Positions 26,769 through 37,571 of a DNA stretch of 64,000 nt are shown in pieces. This DNA comes from Parietaria judaica (taxonomy: Eukaryota; Streptophyta; Magnoliopsida; Rosales; Urticaceae). The notes under the pieces are model-generated. The model made no database searches. It was not told the DNA's origin and saw nothing but the letters and a program-made list of their open reading frames with translations. Numbering within the stretch: the stretch's first letter is position 1; each line of letters begins with the position of its first letter. The translations under genes were made by a program, and so were the position numbers. The stretch lies in assembly GCA_954871525.1 (NCBI GenBank), contig OX940872.1, forward strand, positions 6,285,180 to 6,349,179. Reading direction: 5' to 3'.

Positions 26769-26850
26769 CTGCTCCAAAAATAAAATAAAGCTTTGTGCTA
26801 CACTGTACTTCCATTGTCGAATTGAAAGAGTACTGCACAGAGAGAAAAAC

Positions 26851-28813
26851 ATGTCTTGGGAGATAAAGAACCAGACTTTTGCCAGCCCTTTTGGCAAGGA
26901 AGGTGAAGCGAATAGCGATGTATATGATGATGATCACGAGAAGGGCATGTTTGTAATTTCGTCTTCGCCTTCTTCGTCGGCCATGACGAAGAAAGCAGCT
27001 TATGCAGCGATTTCTTACATGGCTTCTGCAGGTAATTCTTCATATTTTTTTTCCCTTTTTCCTTCTGTTTTTCGTGTATATATGTACTATACATTCACAC
27101 ATATATATACTATATATATAAACATATATTCATGTGTTTCTATTGAGATCGTAGAGACTTTTATTTGTGTTATTGATTCATATATACTGATATTTTGGAC
27201 TGGTCATTTCTTATAATTAATCTAGAATAGTTTCTCTCTGTGTGTAAACAGTATATGTGTGTGCATGGTTATTAGTTTGCTTTGATCTTTGATTAATTTA
27301 GATAATCAAAGGCATGGTACGTATCATCAATAAGAATATTTATGTTTCTAATACATGTATAGTACATAAAGTGCACCAAGAATGAAAATGTATCAATTTT
27401 TTTGAGGAAAAAGAATATAGTACTCTATTATACATATAATAAAATATAATGTGTTTAGTGTGATCTCCTTAGCTTTGTGATCAAGGTTCTAAATATTGTT
27501 ATAGAAAAAAATGATAGATTTAATTTTACAAATTTACCGGTGAGTTTTTCGGAAAAATGGGTACAGTTCATAAGCAAATGGTATAATAAAATGGGTACAG
27601 TTCATAAGCAAATGGTATAATTTTGTTTATCTTAGTAAATAGCAGACAATAACTCCCTAAACACAGCTTACAACTTTCATCGTACTCAGGGGGCCGAAGC
27701 ACCCTTAGGGTGTGGGTGGTCAACCACCCCCTCAAAAAAAAAAATGGTATAATAATGCTTTTTTTTTAAAAAAATTTTAGTGGAAATGTATACAAAATTT
27801 TAATTACCCTCCCAACTTTCACAAAAATTTAAATATAACCCCTCCCACTAAATTTTTTACAAAAAAATATATCTAACCTTCCCGGTACGTAATTCCTGAT
27901 TCTGCCACTAATCGTACTATGCTTTTCTGGAAAAACTCTATTATTCTCAAAATCTGAAAAGATGTTAAGCCTAACACTTAGTTCACTTAAGTTTATAAGG
28001 AATTACACCAATATTTAAAACATGTAATTATTTTTATTGTGCCTACCATTATCCATAAAGCAACCACCAGAGTGTCTAGTGGCACTGATGTGATCTGTTT
28101 GCATTGTTTTTTTATTGTTATTTCAATAATATTACTCATTGAAAAATAAAATTGTTGAACCAATTTCAAATATTATTTTTATAGATAATTTTAAGACTAG
28201 CATATCACGAGGGTCATACGTTTTATGTTCATATATCAAATTACATGAAAATAAGACTTTAAACTATATGTATTTTTATGATCCATCCCGAATCGGAAAA
28301 AAATAATAATTCAATGACCTAATAATGCATCTTAAATTTGTTATATATCGTGAGATTCTTAACATGTTTGTTGATTCTCTTAATATATTTTGAGCCGAAT
28401 CTTATAATTTTGGACTGAATTTTTTGATAAAATGCTAAAAATGAACTATAAATCAATTTCATTTATCTTTCTTTTTTATCTAATATATTATATTAAGCTT
28501 ACTACTATCTTCGTCGTCTAAAATTCACGACTAATTATCACATATTTCAAATGCTAGTCCACATCAACTACTCATTATATACGAGTGTTTAGTACGGATT
28601 AAAATGTACTCGACCACCATCGTAAAAGCCACCGTGGTGCGCCGGAGAGTGGTGTACATCGGGACGTTAATTGCTCGTACCGCCTCCATTGTGACCAACT
28701 ATCTCACAAGCAAGACATGTGAAGCGGAATTATATGAGATGACTTTGTTGTTTTGCATTCTCAATTGGCCTCTAACGACTCTTTTTAGCTTTTCTAATAC
28801 ACATCTGCTATAA
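26851..28813 (+). CDS. tentative two-exon gene, protein not recognised
   Basis: Exon 1 (26851-27031) encodes 60 residues beginning MSWEIKNQTFASPF, with an acidic patch (DVYDDDHEKG) and a serine run, ending MASA at a good donor (GCAG|GTAATT). The second exon is my inference: after an acceptor GTGTTTAG at 28592 the frame continues in phase through VRIKMYSTTIVKATVVRRRVVYIG to a stop at 28813, giving 133 aa in all. Exon 2 has a basic stretch (RRRVV) and a mildly hydrophobic end. The intron is about 1.56 kb and holds a hAT MITE. The last 27 codons lie in DNA that is duplicated at 31.57 kb, so the true end may differ. I recognise no family. Exon 1 is more secure than exon 2. Confidence 0.4.
27555..27622. 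repeat. 34-bp tandem duplication
   Basis: AAATGGGTACAGTTCATAAG plus 14 further bases is repeated once, with starts at 27555 and 27589. Confidence 0.9.
27687..27910. mobile_element. hAT-type MITE with perfect 8-bp TSD
   Basis: The left end CAGGGGGCCGAAGC and right end GATTCTGCCACTA are imperfect inverted repeats of the CAGTGGCGGAGCC type. ATCGTACT is duplicated exactly at 27679-27686 and 27911-27918. It is 224 bp, non-coding, and closely resembles the truncated copy at 63.26 kb. Confidence 0.85.
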
Positions 28814-30755
28814 CGAATGGAAAAAACATATAGATACAAGTTAAATATTAAAAAATAGAGTTTTTTTATTTAATTTCTTATAAACTTTTTTTTTTTGAAA
28901 CAATTACAACAAAACACACCAGTCATTTAGTTTTTAAAAACTGGGAATAACCCCTCCTCATAATTTTAACATTTTTCTTTTCTATTTTTCGTTTTTTTTT
29001 TATAAAAATATACCATTTATTTTCTTAAAAGTCTAAATATTATAAATCAGTCAGTTTTAGAGGTTTTTTTTTTTTTTTTTTTTTTTGTGAAATTAATTAA
29101 AAACTAGAGGATATGTTTTTGAAAAAAATTAAAATAGAGGATATAAAAGAGTATACCTTAATGCCATAAAGCTATAAATTGAACGGACTATACATATGTT
29201 TATGTATATATCCCTCGATAGTGCAATGCCATTTTACAAGAGTATTTATGGAACTTATATACGCATGGTTTCAAATTGAAACAACAAAATATAATTCGAT
29301 GAACATGCAATGGATATTTTAGCCAGAGCAAAATAAAAATAAAAATTGGTGACATATTTTTCAGTTAATTAGCTTGGTGTGAATTGCAAGTGACTAAGAA
29401 AAAAGAAAATCATATTTTATAAAAATATAAGAAGACAGTTGAATCTTTACTAAGATTTCGATATAACCCAATTATTTTTAAGACGACGTATCAGGAACAA
29501 CACATTTTTTTCTTTTTTCTTTTTTTATATACATGGGGATCTTTGGATTACACTCCTACCCCATGGTGACTCGAACTCAAGACCTCTAATGTCTTAAGTG
29601 ATGTACTTGGTACCACAAGACCAAGCACATCTTGTCCTATCAGGAACAACACATTGCGACACAAAATTTTCCGTTTAGCGACGAAGACATCGACGACACT
29701 AGATATGACACATTGTAACGTATTGTGATGACTTCATTTGTGGTATTGCTATATGTATATCTTTTTGTATACATAATACCAATGAGCAGCTTCAATTCTT
29801 CACCTCGCAATTTAAAAAAAAAAAAAAGTAATATTTTGATGATGAAGTTCTTTGTTGAATCCATATGCTAAAACACTAGTCCACTTGTATGGGTCGGTGA
29901 AAAAATATTTTAGGGGTTCAAAGCTTGAGGTATAATGAGTCAAAGGGTTTATTTATTTATATATTTATATTTTCGTGTATAAAGTATGAACACATGATCA
30001 AAACAGAAACTACATAATTTTAGGAGAGATTGTCTTTGTTGTCTCCACAAGCTGCCAAGTGAGTTTAGCCTCGTTGCCATGCATGATTGAAACATTACTC
30101 ATCAATGCATATATTCCCTTCTCTCAAACTACTCCACTTCCTTTTAAACCCCTTATTTCATGCTACTATATATATTCACACACTTTTCTATATATATTAC
30201 AGTGCCAATATCATATCCTACGAGTTAAAAAAAAAAAACTCCAGATGATATCCTCTTTTTAATTCTCTTAATCTTCACTATATATAAAGTTTAACTTATG
30301 ATTTGTTGCAATTAATTTAATTTTTTATAATTAAAATTTTGTGACATTGAAATGAGCAAGTAACGTTCCTCAAACTCCCTAATAACCGTAACTACTCACC
30401 CGTACGTGATCAGCACACATAAGATTAATTTTCTCTCTTTGAATACAAATAATAATTTAATAAATCCCTCTAATCAATAATACATACGGATAAGACTTTG
30501 ATATATAGGTTATAAAAAGAGAAACTCACAAGTGACATGGCATGATTGATATAGAGTGATTCTCACAAAGAAAATCTTGTTTCTAAGAGTACCATTTTTT
30601 AAGTATGAATTTAATGCTCTTTATTGTTTTGATTCTCAATGTGTAGAATTGTAAGTGACATTTTTTTAATTGTATTAACAATTATTCACCCTTTGTTAAT
30701 AATTAATAGAGGGGAAAATAAATCTCTGAATTGATGTTGAGAATATTAGGTTAAA
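28731..30755. repeat. segmental duplication, copy A
   Basis: Long collinear similarity to 31567-33243 in direct orientation. Anchors include GAGATGACTT at 28736 and 31572, ATATCCCTCGATAGTGCA near 29210 and 32032, a block from GCTGCCAAGT to ATATTCCCTTC near 30050 and 32632, and GAATTGATGTTGA near 30730 and 33200. Copies have diverged by substitutions and indels. Small frames shared by both copies (near 30080 and 32663) read through the conserved block and are probably non-coding. Copy A alone carries the SINE at 29507-29637. Confidence 0.85.
29507..29637 (-). mobile_element. tRNA-derived SINE with 18-bp TSD
   Basis: TATCAGGAACAACACATT is present at 29489-29506 and 29638-29655. Between the copies, on the minus strand, lies a tRNA-like head with a box-A-like TTGGTCTTGTGGT and a box-B-like GAGTTCGAGTCACC, and an A-rich tail ending at 29507. 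The duplicated copy of the region shows one uninterrupted site near 32187-32204 (TATCAGGGACGACAC), so this is an insertion with its empty site in the same window. Confidence 0.88.
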
Positions 30756-31566
30756 AAAAATAACACGCAAGCTCACAGGAAAGCGAAAACTTAAAAAAAA
30801 AAAAGATTGAAGCTTTCATTAGTGATAATGCCGTTTTTCGGATCAACTTGAAAAGCAGGCCATAACTCTGTATTGGGCCAGGCTCAATGACCGATAAGAT
30901 GGTCACAAAGGCCTTGAAGCTCCTTTCTTTGCTTTTGATGGGCTGGAAGTAGCTTCCGCATAATTCGCCTCCGTTGGATGGCAGAGAGGGGGACCTCTGT
31001 CGCTCACTCCGACGCTCAACATTAGTTGAGTATATTAGAAGTCGGGAAGTATGATTGACGAGCATAGGTTTTTTGGCTTTAGAAAACTTACCGAAATGTT
31101 ATGGGGGGCTCTCGTATTTATAATAGAGAGCCTTGTGCGACCCATAAGGGTGCATCTTTTTTATTTATTTAAGGGTCGTAGGGCCCCTAAAGTCACGGTT
31201 TATTTTTTAGGGGTCGTTGCGGCCCCTAAAACCATGTTTTTATCTTTAGGGGTCATAGCGACCCTTAACTAGGCGTCGTAACAATACCTAACTAGGCGTC
31301 GTAACGACCCCTAAAGCATGCCGTAGTGACCCCTAAAGGCATGTTTTCGGAATAGATCACGCGTCAGTATTCCCGGGTCGGGTTTAAGTTGACTTTTTGG
31401 GCTCGTCCCATTGACTTTATGAGTTGAGTCCGAGTTGACTTTTTCGGAGATGACCTGGATGGTCATAATGGGCCCTTGGCGTTTGAGCCATTTTTTATAC
31501 GTTTATTGAGCTGGGCCTTAATATATATTTTTAGCTCCGAAAAATACCCATAACGATTAGCATATA
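30756..31566 (-). other. spacer between duplicates, with palindromic TCGTNNCGACCCCT repeats
   Basis: Unique DNA between copies A and B. At 31130-31345 short palindrome-like units recur: AGGGTCGTAGGGCCCCTAAA, AGGGGTCGTTGCGGCCCCTA, AGGGGTCATAGCGACCCTTA, AGGCGTCGTAACGACCCCTA. On the minus strand a TATA-like TATTATAAATA (31115-31125) lies downstream of this repeat block and upstream of a GC-richer stretch, an arrangement like an LTR U3-R junction. No LTR pair or reverse transcriptase was found, so the origin is uncertain. Confidence 0.4.
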
Positions 31567-32308
31567 CATATGAGATGACTTGTTTTGCATTATCAATTGG
31601 CCTCTAGCGACTCTTTTTAGCTATTCTAATTACATATCTGCTATAACGAATAAAAAATATACATATTTAGTTACAGGTTAAATATTAGTAATTACGGGTT
31701 TTATTTTATATATATACTCTTTTTTTTTTTTGCTACAATTATAATAAAACAACCAAGTACCCTTTAAAATGTATTTTTAGTTTCTTTTTTATACAAACCA
31801 GTCATTTAATTTTTAAAAACTCGGAAGCACCCCTACTCATAATTTTAACATTTTTCTTTTCTATTCTTTGTACTTGTTTTTAATGTATACCATTTATTTT
31901 CTCAAAAGTCAAAATATTATCAATCTATCAATTTTAGAGGTTTAACTTTTTTTATGAAATTAATTAAAAACTAGAGGATATTGTTTTGAATTTTTGTAAA
32001 ATAAAGGATATAAAAAAGTAAATTTACCGTAATATCCCTCGATAGTGCAGTGCAATGCCATTATACAAGAGTATGGAGCTTATATACGCGTGGTTTCAAA
32101 TTGAAACAACAAAATAGAAAAGAAAAGAAAAGGGTTAAATCCTTACTAAGGTTTGCTATAACTCAATTATTTTTAAAACGACGACTTATCAGGGACGACA
32201 CTGTCATTGTTGTAGTTGTAGATGAAACAAACGGAAGTTTTAGTGAGCAATAGGGCAAAAAAACTTTCGTTTAGCGACGAAGCTTCATAACAACTTCATT
32301 TATGGATG

Positions 32309-32340
<32 letters not shown>

Positions 32341-33243
32341 TTGTATACATAATACCAATGAGCAGCTTCCATTATTCTTCACCTTGTAATTTGGAAAAAA
32401 GTAATCGATAAAGTTCTTTGCTGAATCCATATGATAGACTACTAGTCCACTTGTGTTGTGTGGGTCGGTGAAATATATTTTAGAGGTTCAAAGCTTGAGG
32501 TATAATGAGTCAAAGGGTTTATTAATTTATTTATGTATATTTTCATGTATGAACACAGAAAGTACATAATTTGATGCAAGAAAGCAACTCGAGTTTGGTA
32601 AAGAGAGATTGTCTTTGTTGTCTTCACAAGCTGCCAAGTAAGTTTGGCCTCGTTGCCATGCATGATTGAAACATTACTCATCAATGCATATATTCCCTTC
32701 TCTCAAACTACTCCACTTCATTTTAAACACCTTATTTCATGCTACTATATCTATATATATATACACACACACGCACTTTTCTATATATTACAGTGCCAAT
32801 ATCATACCCTACGAGTTGAAAAAAAAAATATATATATATTCCAAATGAATATCCTCTTTTTAATTCTCTTAATCTTCACTATATATAAAGCCTAAGTTTA
32901 GGGTGTTTCAAATATTCGATTGAAAACGCATCAACTGCGATAAAAAAATTTAATTTACAGGATTTTTAGTGAGCTGCTTTCGGTTATGATTTGTTGCAAT
33001 TGATTTAATTTTTTTTTACATATAAAATTTAAATTTTGTGGCATTGAAATGAACAAGTGACGTTCAGCAAACTGCCTAATAACCCTAACTAATTACCCGT
33101 ACGTGATCAGTGCACATAAGATTAATTTTCCCTCTAATCAATAATACATACGGATAGGAGCAAGTAATTAATAATTAATAGCAGGAAAATAAAAGCTGTG
33201 AATTGATGTTGAAAATATAAGGTTAAAAAAAATAACATGCAAT
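31567..33243. repeat. segmental duplication, copy B
   Basis: Partner of 28731-30755, in direct orientation. It lacks the SINE and has its own AT microsatellite at about 32310-32338. The best conserved block is 32630-32830. No gene is supported. Confidence 0.85.
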
Positions 33244-33400
33244 ACAATAATCACAACATAAATTAAGGGAAAGTGTATAGTATGAAATGGGGCATATCAA
33301 GAAAAAGTGTCATTTATTATTCATGCACTGTCTGGAACATTAATCATGTTAAGAAGGTCTCTTTGCTTTCTTGATGATCGTATGGAAACTTCAATATGGC

Positions 33401-33401
<1 letters not shown>

Positions 33402-33479
<78 letters not shown>
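33402..33479. repeat. compound (AT)n(GT)n microsatellite
   Basis: About 45 bp of alternating A and T is followed directly by about 30 bp of alternating G and T. It is a likely polymorphic locus. Confidence 0.95.
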
Positions 33480-33480
<1 letters not shown>

Positions 33481-34990
33481 TAATGTTATAAAAGGAAAAA
33501 GAAAAAGAAAATCTCACTTATAATTACAAAGAACATGTATGTCCCTTTGTTCCACTTCTTTAATAACAATCATCATCATCGAGAGCCCCATTGCAGACCC
33601 AGCATTCTGATTCCTCTCCATTACTACTCTTTAATTTTCTTGACTTTCATATCGACAACCCCAAAAGGAGCTTCAATAACACTTATCCTAAAAAAAAAAG
33701 AGAACATATTATACACACACACAAACATATATATATATATATAATATTTTACACCGGGCCTTAGTAAATTTTCCGTATCATATACGAAAACGTGCATGGT
33801 CAAGTTTCGCTATTAATATTCCAGAAGTTTTCTTAACATGTCACAATATCAAGTTTCGCTATTAATATTCCCAAGGTGTTCTTAACAGTGGCATGGCAAT
33901 ATTAAGAAACTTCAGATGATATCAATAAAAAAAAATGAAGTATTTTAATTACAAAAAGTGAAGCAAATGAAGTATTTTAAAATTGGGTTTTATTGTATAA
34001 AAAATTGGGTTTTTAAATTATTAATTGGATTTTTATAAATATAAAATAGAGTATTTAATATACTGTTATCATGTTCATTTCATTGGACCATGTGATAAGA
34101 AAAATTCACTTAATATATTGATACAATATATATTTTACTAATTGATTGTTAACCCGCGCTAAAATAATAAAATATATATATATGCAGCACCCTATAATAT
34201 AATCTATCAACTAATAGTAATATATACATATAATATATGTAGTGTTGGTATATGCAATTATGCATGCTTCGTGTGCCCTATAAATGGAAATTTGTAGATA
34301 ATAAATTAAGGCAATAATAATAAAACGAGAAAGAGTGAAGAAATGAAAGCAAGGTAGGTAGGCAAAAAAGAGACAGCTTTTGAGGATTGTTTGGAGAAAG
34401 AAAGTGAGAGTTATATAGGATCTGGTGATGAGTGATAAGAAAGACGACTTGTTTTGCTAAATCGAAAATGGTTTAATTAAGGCGTGAGGGAATCTGTTTT
34501 ACCACCTGCACGCCAACTTATTGACCACCCAAATCATGAGAAAGAGAGAGCGAGATAGTTTATTATTATATATATACTCATCCATGCATGGTTTATTAAA
34601 AGCTTAAATGTACATAAATATGTAAAGAAAGAAAGAGTCTCTCCTTTTGCACTTCCCAAAATCTTCAAATAGTATAAATTTTTCTCCAAAAAAAAAAAAA
34701 AAAAAAGAAGAATCTTTAAAATTCAACTTACTACAAGCTTGATATACGGTCATCATACAGATAATATTCGTCTCATGCCACTCTTGCATAAAAATGAAAA
34801 TAAGATTGCAAAATATTTTATATTTTTTATAGTTAGGTAAGTGAACTATATATAAATAATCTATTTTTTTATATATCTTTTACTCTTTTTTTTTTTTGTA
34901 AAAATATACTTCATTTGAAAAAGTAGTTAAAATTTACCCTCATATTGTGATTTGACAATACTGACTTAGATCTCTGAACAAGTAGATTTT
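33480..34990. other. intergenic, no gene recognised
   Basis: AT-rich. A short imperfect tandem repeat of TCAAGTTTCGCTATTAATAT occurs at about 33800 and 33849. No exon or RNA gene was identified. Confidence 0.5.
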
Positions 34991-34999
34991 TCCGAGCTT

Positions 35000-36480
35000 G
35001 CTGTCGTCTTCGTCCTTCGCCCTTGCTGAGCTCAGTTGCCTCATTAGGAGCAGCTCAACACGCTCTATGCTAGTCGTTCAATGTCAACACATTTTACGTT
35101 TTTGGGAAAGTGAGGAAAGCCTCGTTGCACGAAGTCATTCTCGAAGAAAAATGAAAACAACAGAAAAACAAAATTATTTTTGGTGCCAAAGTAAGACTGA
35201 GAAGAGAAAAAAAAATTGACGTCAAAAGAAAGGAAGTTGGGAACACAAGTATCAAAAGAAGCACCAAAGTGAAGTAAGTACGACGAAGAAGAAGAAAGAT
35301 GGAACACAAAGGTTTGACGATTAAAATAATAAAAAACAAAAACAAAAAATTATCTAACTTTCCGAAGGGCAAATTAAGGATTTCAAATGAAAAACAAAAC
35401 TCGTCAGTTTTATTTATTGGGATTTAAAAATAATTATAAAATAAATATATCACCTAAATGAGATTCAAATTCAGGTCTTTTAGCTATATGTTTTTCAACC
35501 TACAGTCGTCACAATCATCAATCCTAATGTGTACTTGAGAGGCTTTTCTACTACCATTTCCTCCAACTTTCTAATTAGACATCGGTAAAAGAGTTCAAGA
35601 TTCAAGTGTTCCCAACTTTATCTTACTAGAAAAATGAGGGTTTTGGTCATTCATTGTGACCGTAGAGAATGAAGAATAGCTTTGCGAGTAGAGAGCATGT
35701 TCAGTACAACGATCCGCGGCTAGAGATATGCTTGAGGAGGATATGTTCAGCGAATTCGAGCGTCGAGATCGACAATGCTTCAACAACGAAGATATGAGCC
35801 AAACTAGGTAAACAGACTTCAAGGCTTGTTCGATGCGAAAATATTTCTAGCAATGATATTAAGAAGAAAGTGGTTCACTAGGTCATGAAATGGAAAATTT
35901 AGATCCAGAGAAGAACTCCGAATACCTAAATTGCAGATCAAATAGTACTGCTTATTGATCGTATTTATTGATTTGATACGTCATTATATATTTTGTAAAC
36001 TCTTGTTGCTTTATCTCAATTACATAGGAATAGCTGATGAAGACGGGATTAACAAGCTCGACATTGATGAGGGAAATGACAATGTGGATCTCGACGAGAA
36101 CATGGAGTATCTCAATTACATGAGACTGACCGGTGAAGATAGGATTCTCTATCTCAACAATGTTTAGGGATGTGACAATGTCGATCCAGATGAGAACAAT
36201 GAGTATCTCATTACATAGGACTGACCGGTGAAGATGGGTATTTACAAGCTCAATAATGTTTAGGGATATTACAATGTGGATCCAGATGAGAACAATGAGT
36301 ATCTCATTACATAGGACTGGCCTGTTAATATGGGATTCGCAAGCTCACTTGTAGTCTGTGCAGGGTTACCAATGCTGAGGGAGACGACTTCGACTCAGAT
36401 ATAGTTGTGTTGGACCATTATCCATTTTGTTATGAAGATTCTACCGCAGCTGAAACGAAGCAAACACCATTAGTATGTAC
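35000..36480 (+). pseudogene. left arm of an inverted duplication: decayed gene with 33-residue acidic repeats
   Basis: This arm is the inverted relative of 37860-39650. Visible coding remnants are a segment encoding DMFSEFERRDRQCFNNEDMSQ (near 35730-35790), a frameshifted segment around ENLDPEKNSEYLN (35890-35935), then four ~96-bp tandem units from about 36013 encoding variants of YLNYIGLTGEDGI-KL-NV-GNDNVDPDEN. Stops interrupt units 2 and 3 (after LNNV and after EYLIT). A final part matches NAEGDDFDSDIVVLD in a shifted frame. The protein family is not recognised. The 33-residue period is a coding minisatellite. The broken frames make this a pseudogene. Confidence 0.6.
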
Positions 36481-37571
36481 ACATGTAAACCATATTATTA
36501 TTCTTTATTTTTTTTATCAGTATGTACACGTGAGATCCATTGAAACATCTAACGTTAGTAATTTTTTACTGGTAAAATTTGAGTTTAGGGATTTATCTGT
36601 TACAAATGAATAAATTTGATGACTTTATCCACACGTATCCCTTAGAAAACATCTTTATAATAATGATATAATAAGAATGTTGATTACGAAACTGACCTCC
36701 ATTTTACATGAAATGCCTCGTTGGACTATTCGGTCTCAACAATTCATATCACACCCACATTTTCTCAAGCATTCCTTAATGAATTCCTGATGACATGTCA
36801 ATTGCATTCCTCAGTATTATACTTGCCCTTGGCCTTCTCACGTGGGCATTCCTTTTTTTTTTTACGGTAAAACATATCCTTCTCCTATGGCTCTTTTCAT
36901 AGCAACAAATCCCTTAATAATTTTGTTTTTAGAAGGTCGTTGCTCATGTAGGTAAACACACCTACAGTTTCACGAGCGCATGCACACAGTATCGACGATA
37001 GGCAATTTTAAGAGCAGTTAAAGCAGTAGAAATCACCACCAATTCGAGCCACTGAGATGTTTATTTTTCTATCTTCATGGATTAGGTTTAGGGGAATGTA
37101 CATAAACTTTGGAAGATTCTCGTTGCCCATTTCACTCACCAACAATATTTGTGTATTTTATGTTCCTATATCACCAACGAGATTTCACTTCTCATTGATA
37201 ATAACAAAGTGTGTGTTTCTGTATATTGAGCTTGACGTTCTACTACTCAAATCATAAAAGCGCATTTCATTTTTTTTGGACATATAAAAATTGCGGCATA
37301 ATGGAATCTATAGGCCAGTTTTAAAATATATTTAGACCATTGGAATTTTCACAAATAAGTAATAATTAGGCCGTCTTACGCAAATAAGTTGTAAAATGTG
37401 TAACAGGTAATAATTTGGCCTCATGTTGGGCCTCACCTTAAACTCGGGCATCTTGTCCGCTTGGGCCTCTGCTTGGGCATGTTATTCCTATTGCACCTCC
37501 TCATCACCTTAGACTTCTATTTCTTGTTCTTCTCTTTCTTCTTCCATCCTTTCACGGCTATCATTAAAATA
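36481..37571. other. spacer between the two inverted arms
   Basis: AT-rich DNA without paired repeats or a supported gene. Confidence 0.45.

Noticed and set aside
30045..30110. GCTGCCAAGTGAGTTTAGCC stretch resembling miR169 or miR399
   Set aside because: It matches neither microRNA closely and no complementary arm was found within about 150 bp in either duplicated copy.
30059..30262. Small ORF conserved in both duplicated copies (also 32644-32895)
   Set aside because: The reading frame follows nucleotide identity of the duplication; its C-terminal part diverges and there is no protein-level constraint.
33290..33410. Possible hairpin around ATATCAAGAAAA and CTTTCTTGATGAT
   Set aside because: Pairing is short and interrupted, and the sequence matches no microRNA I know.
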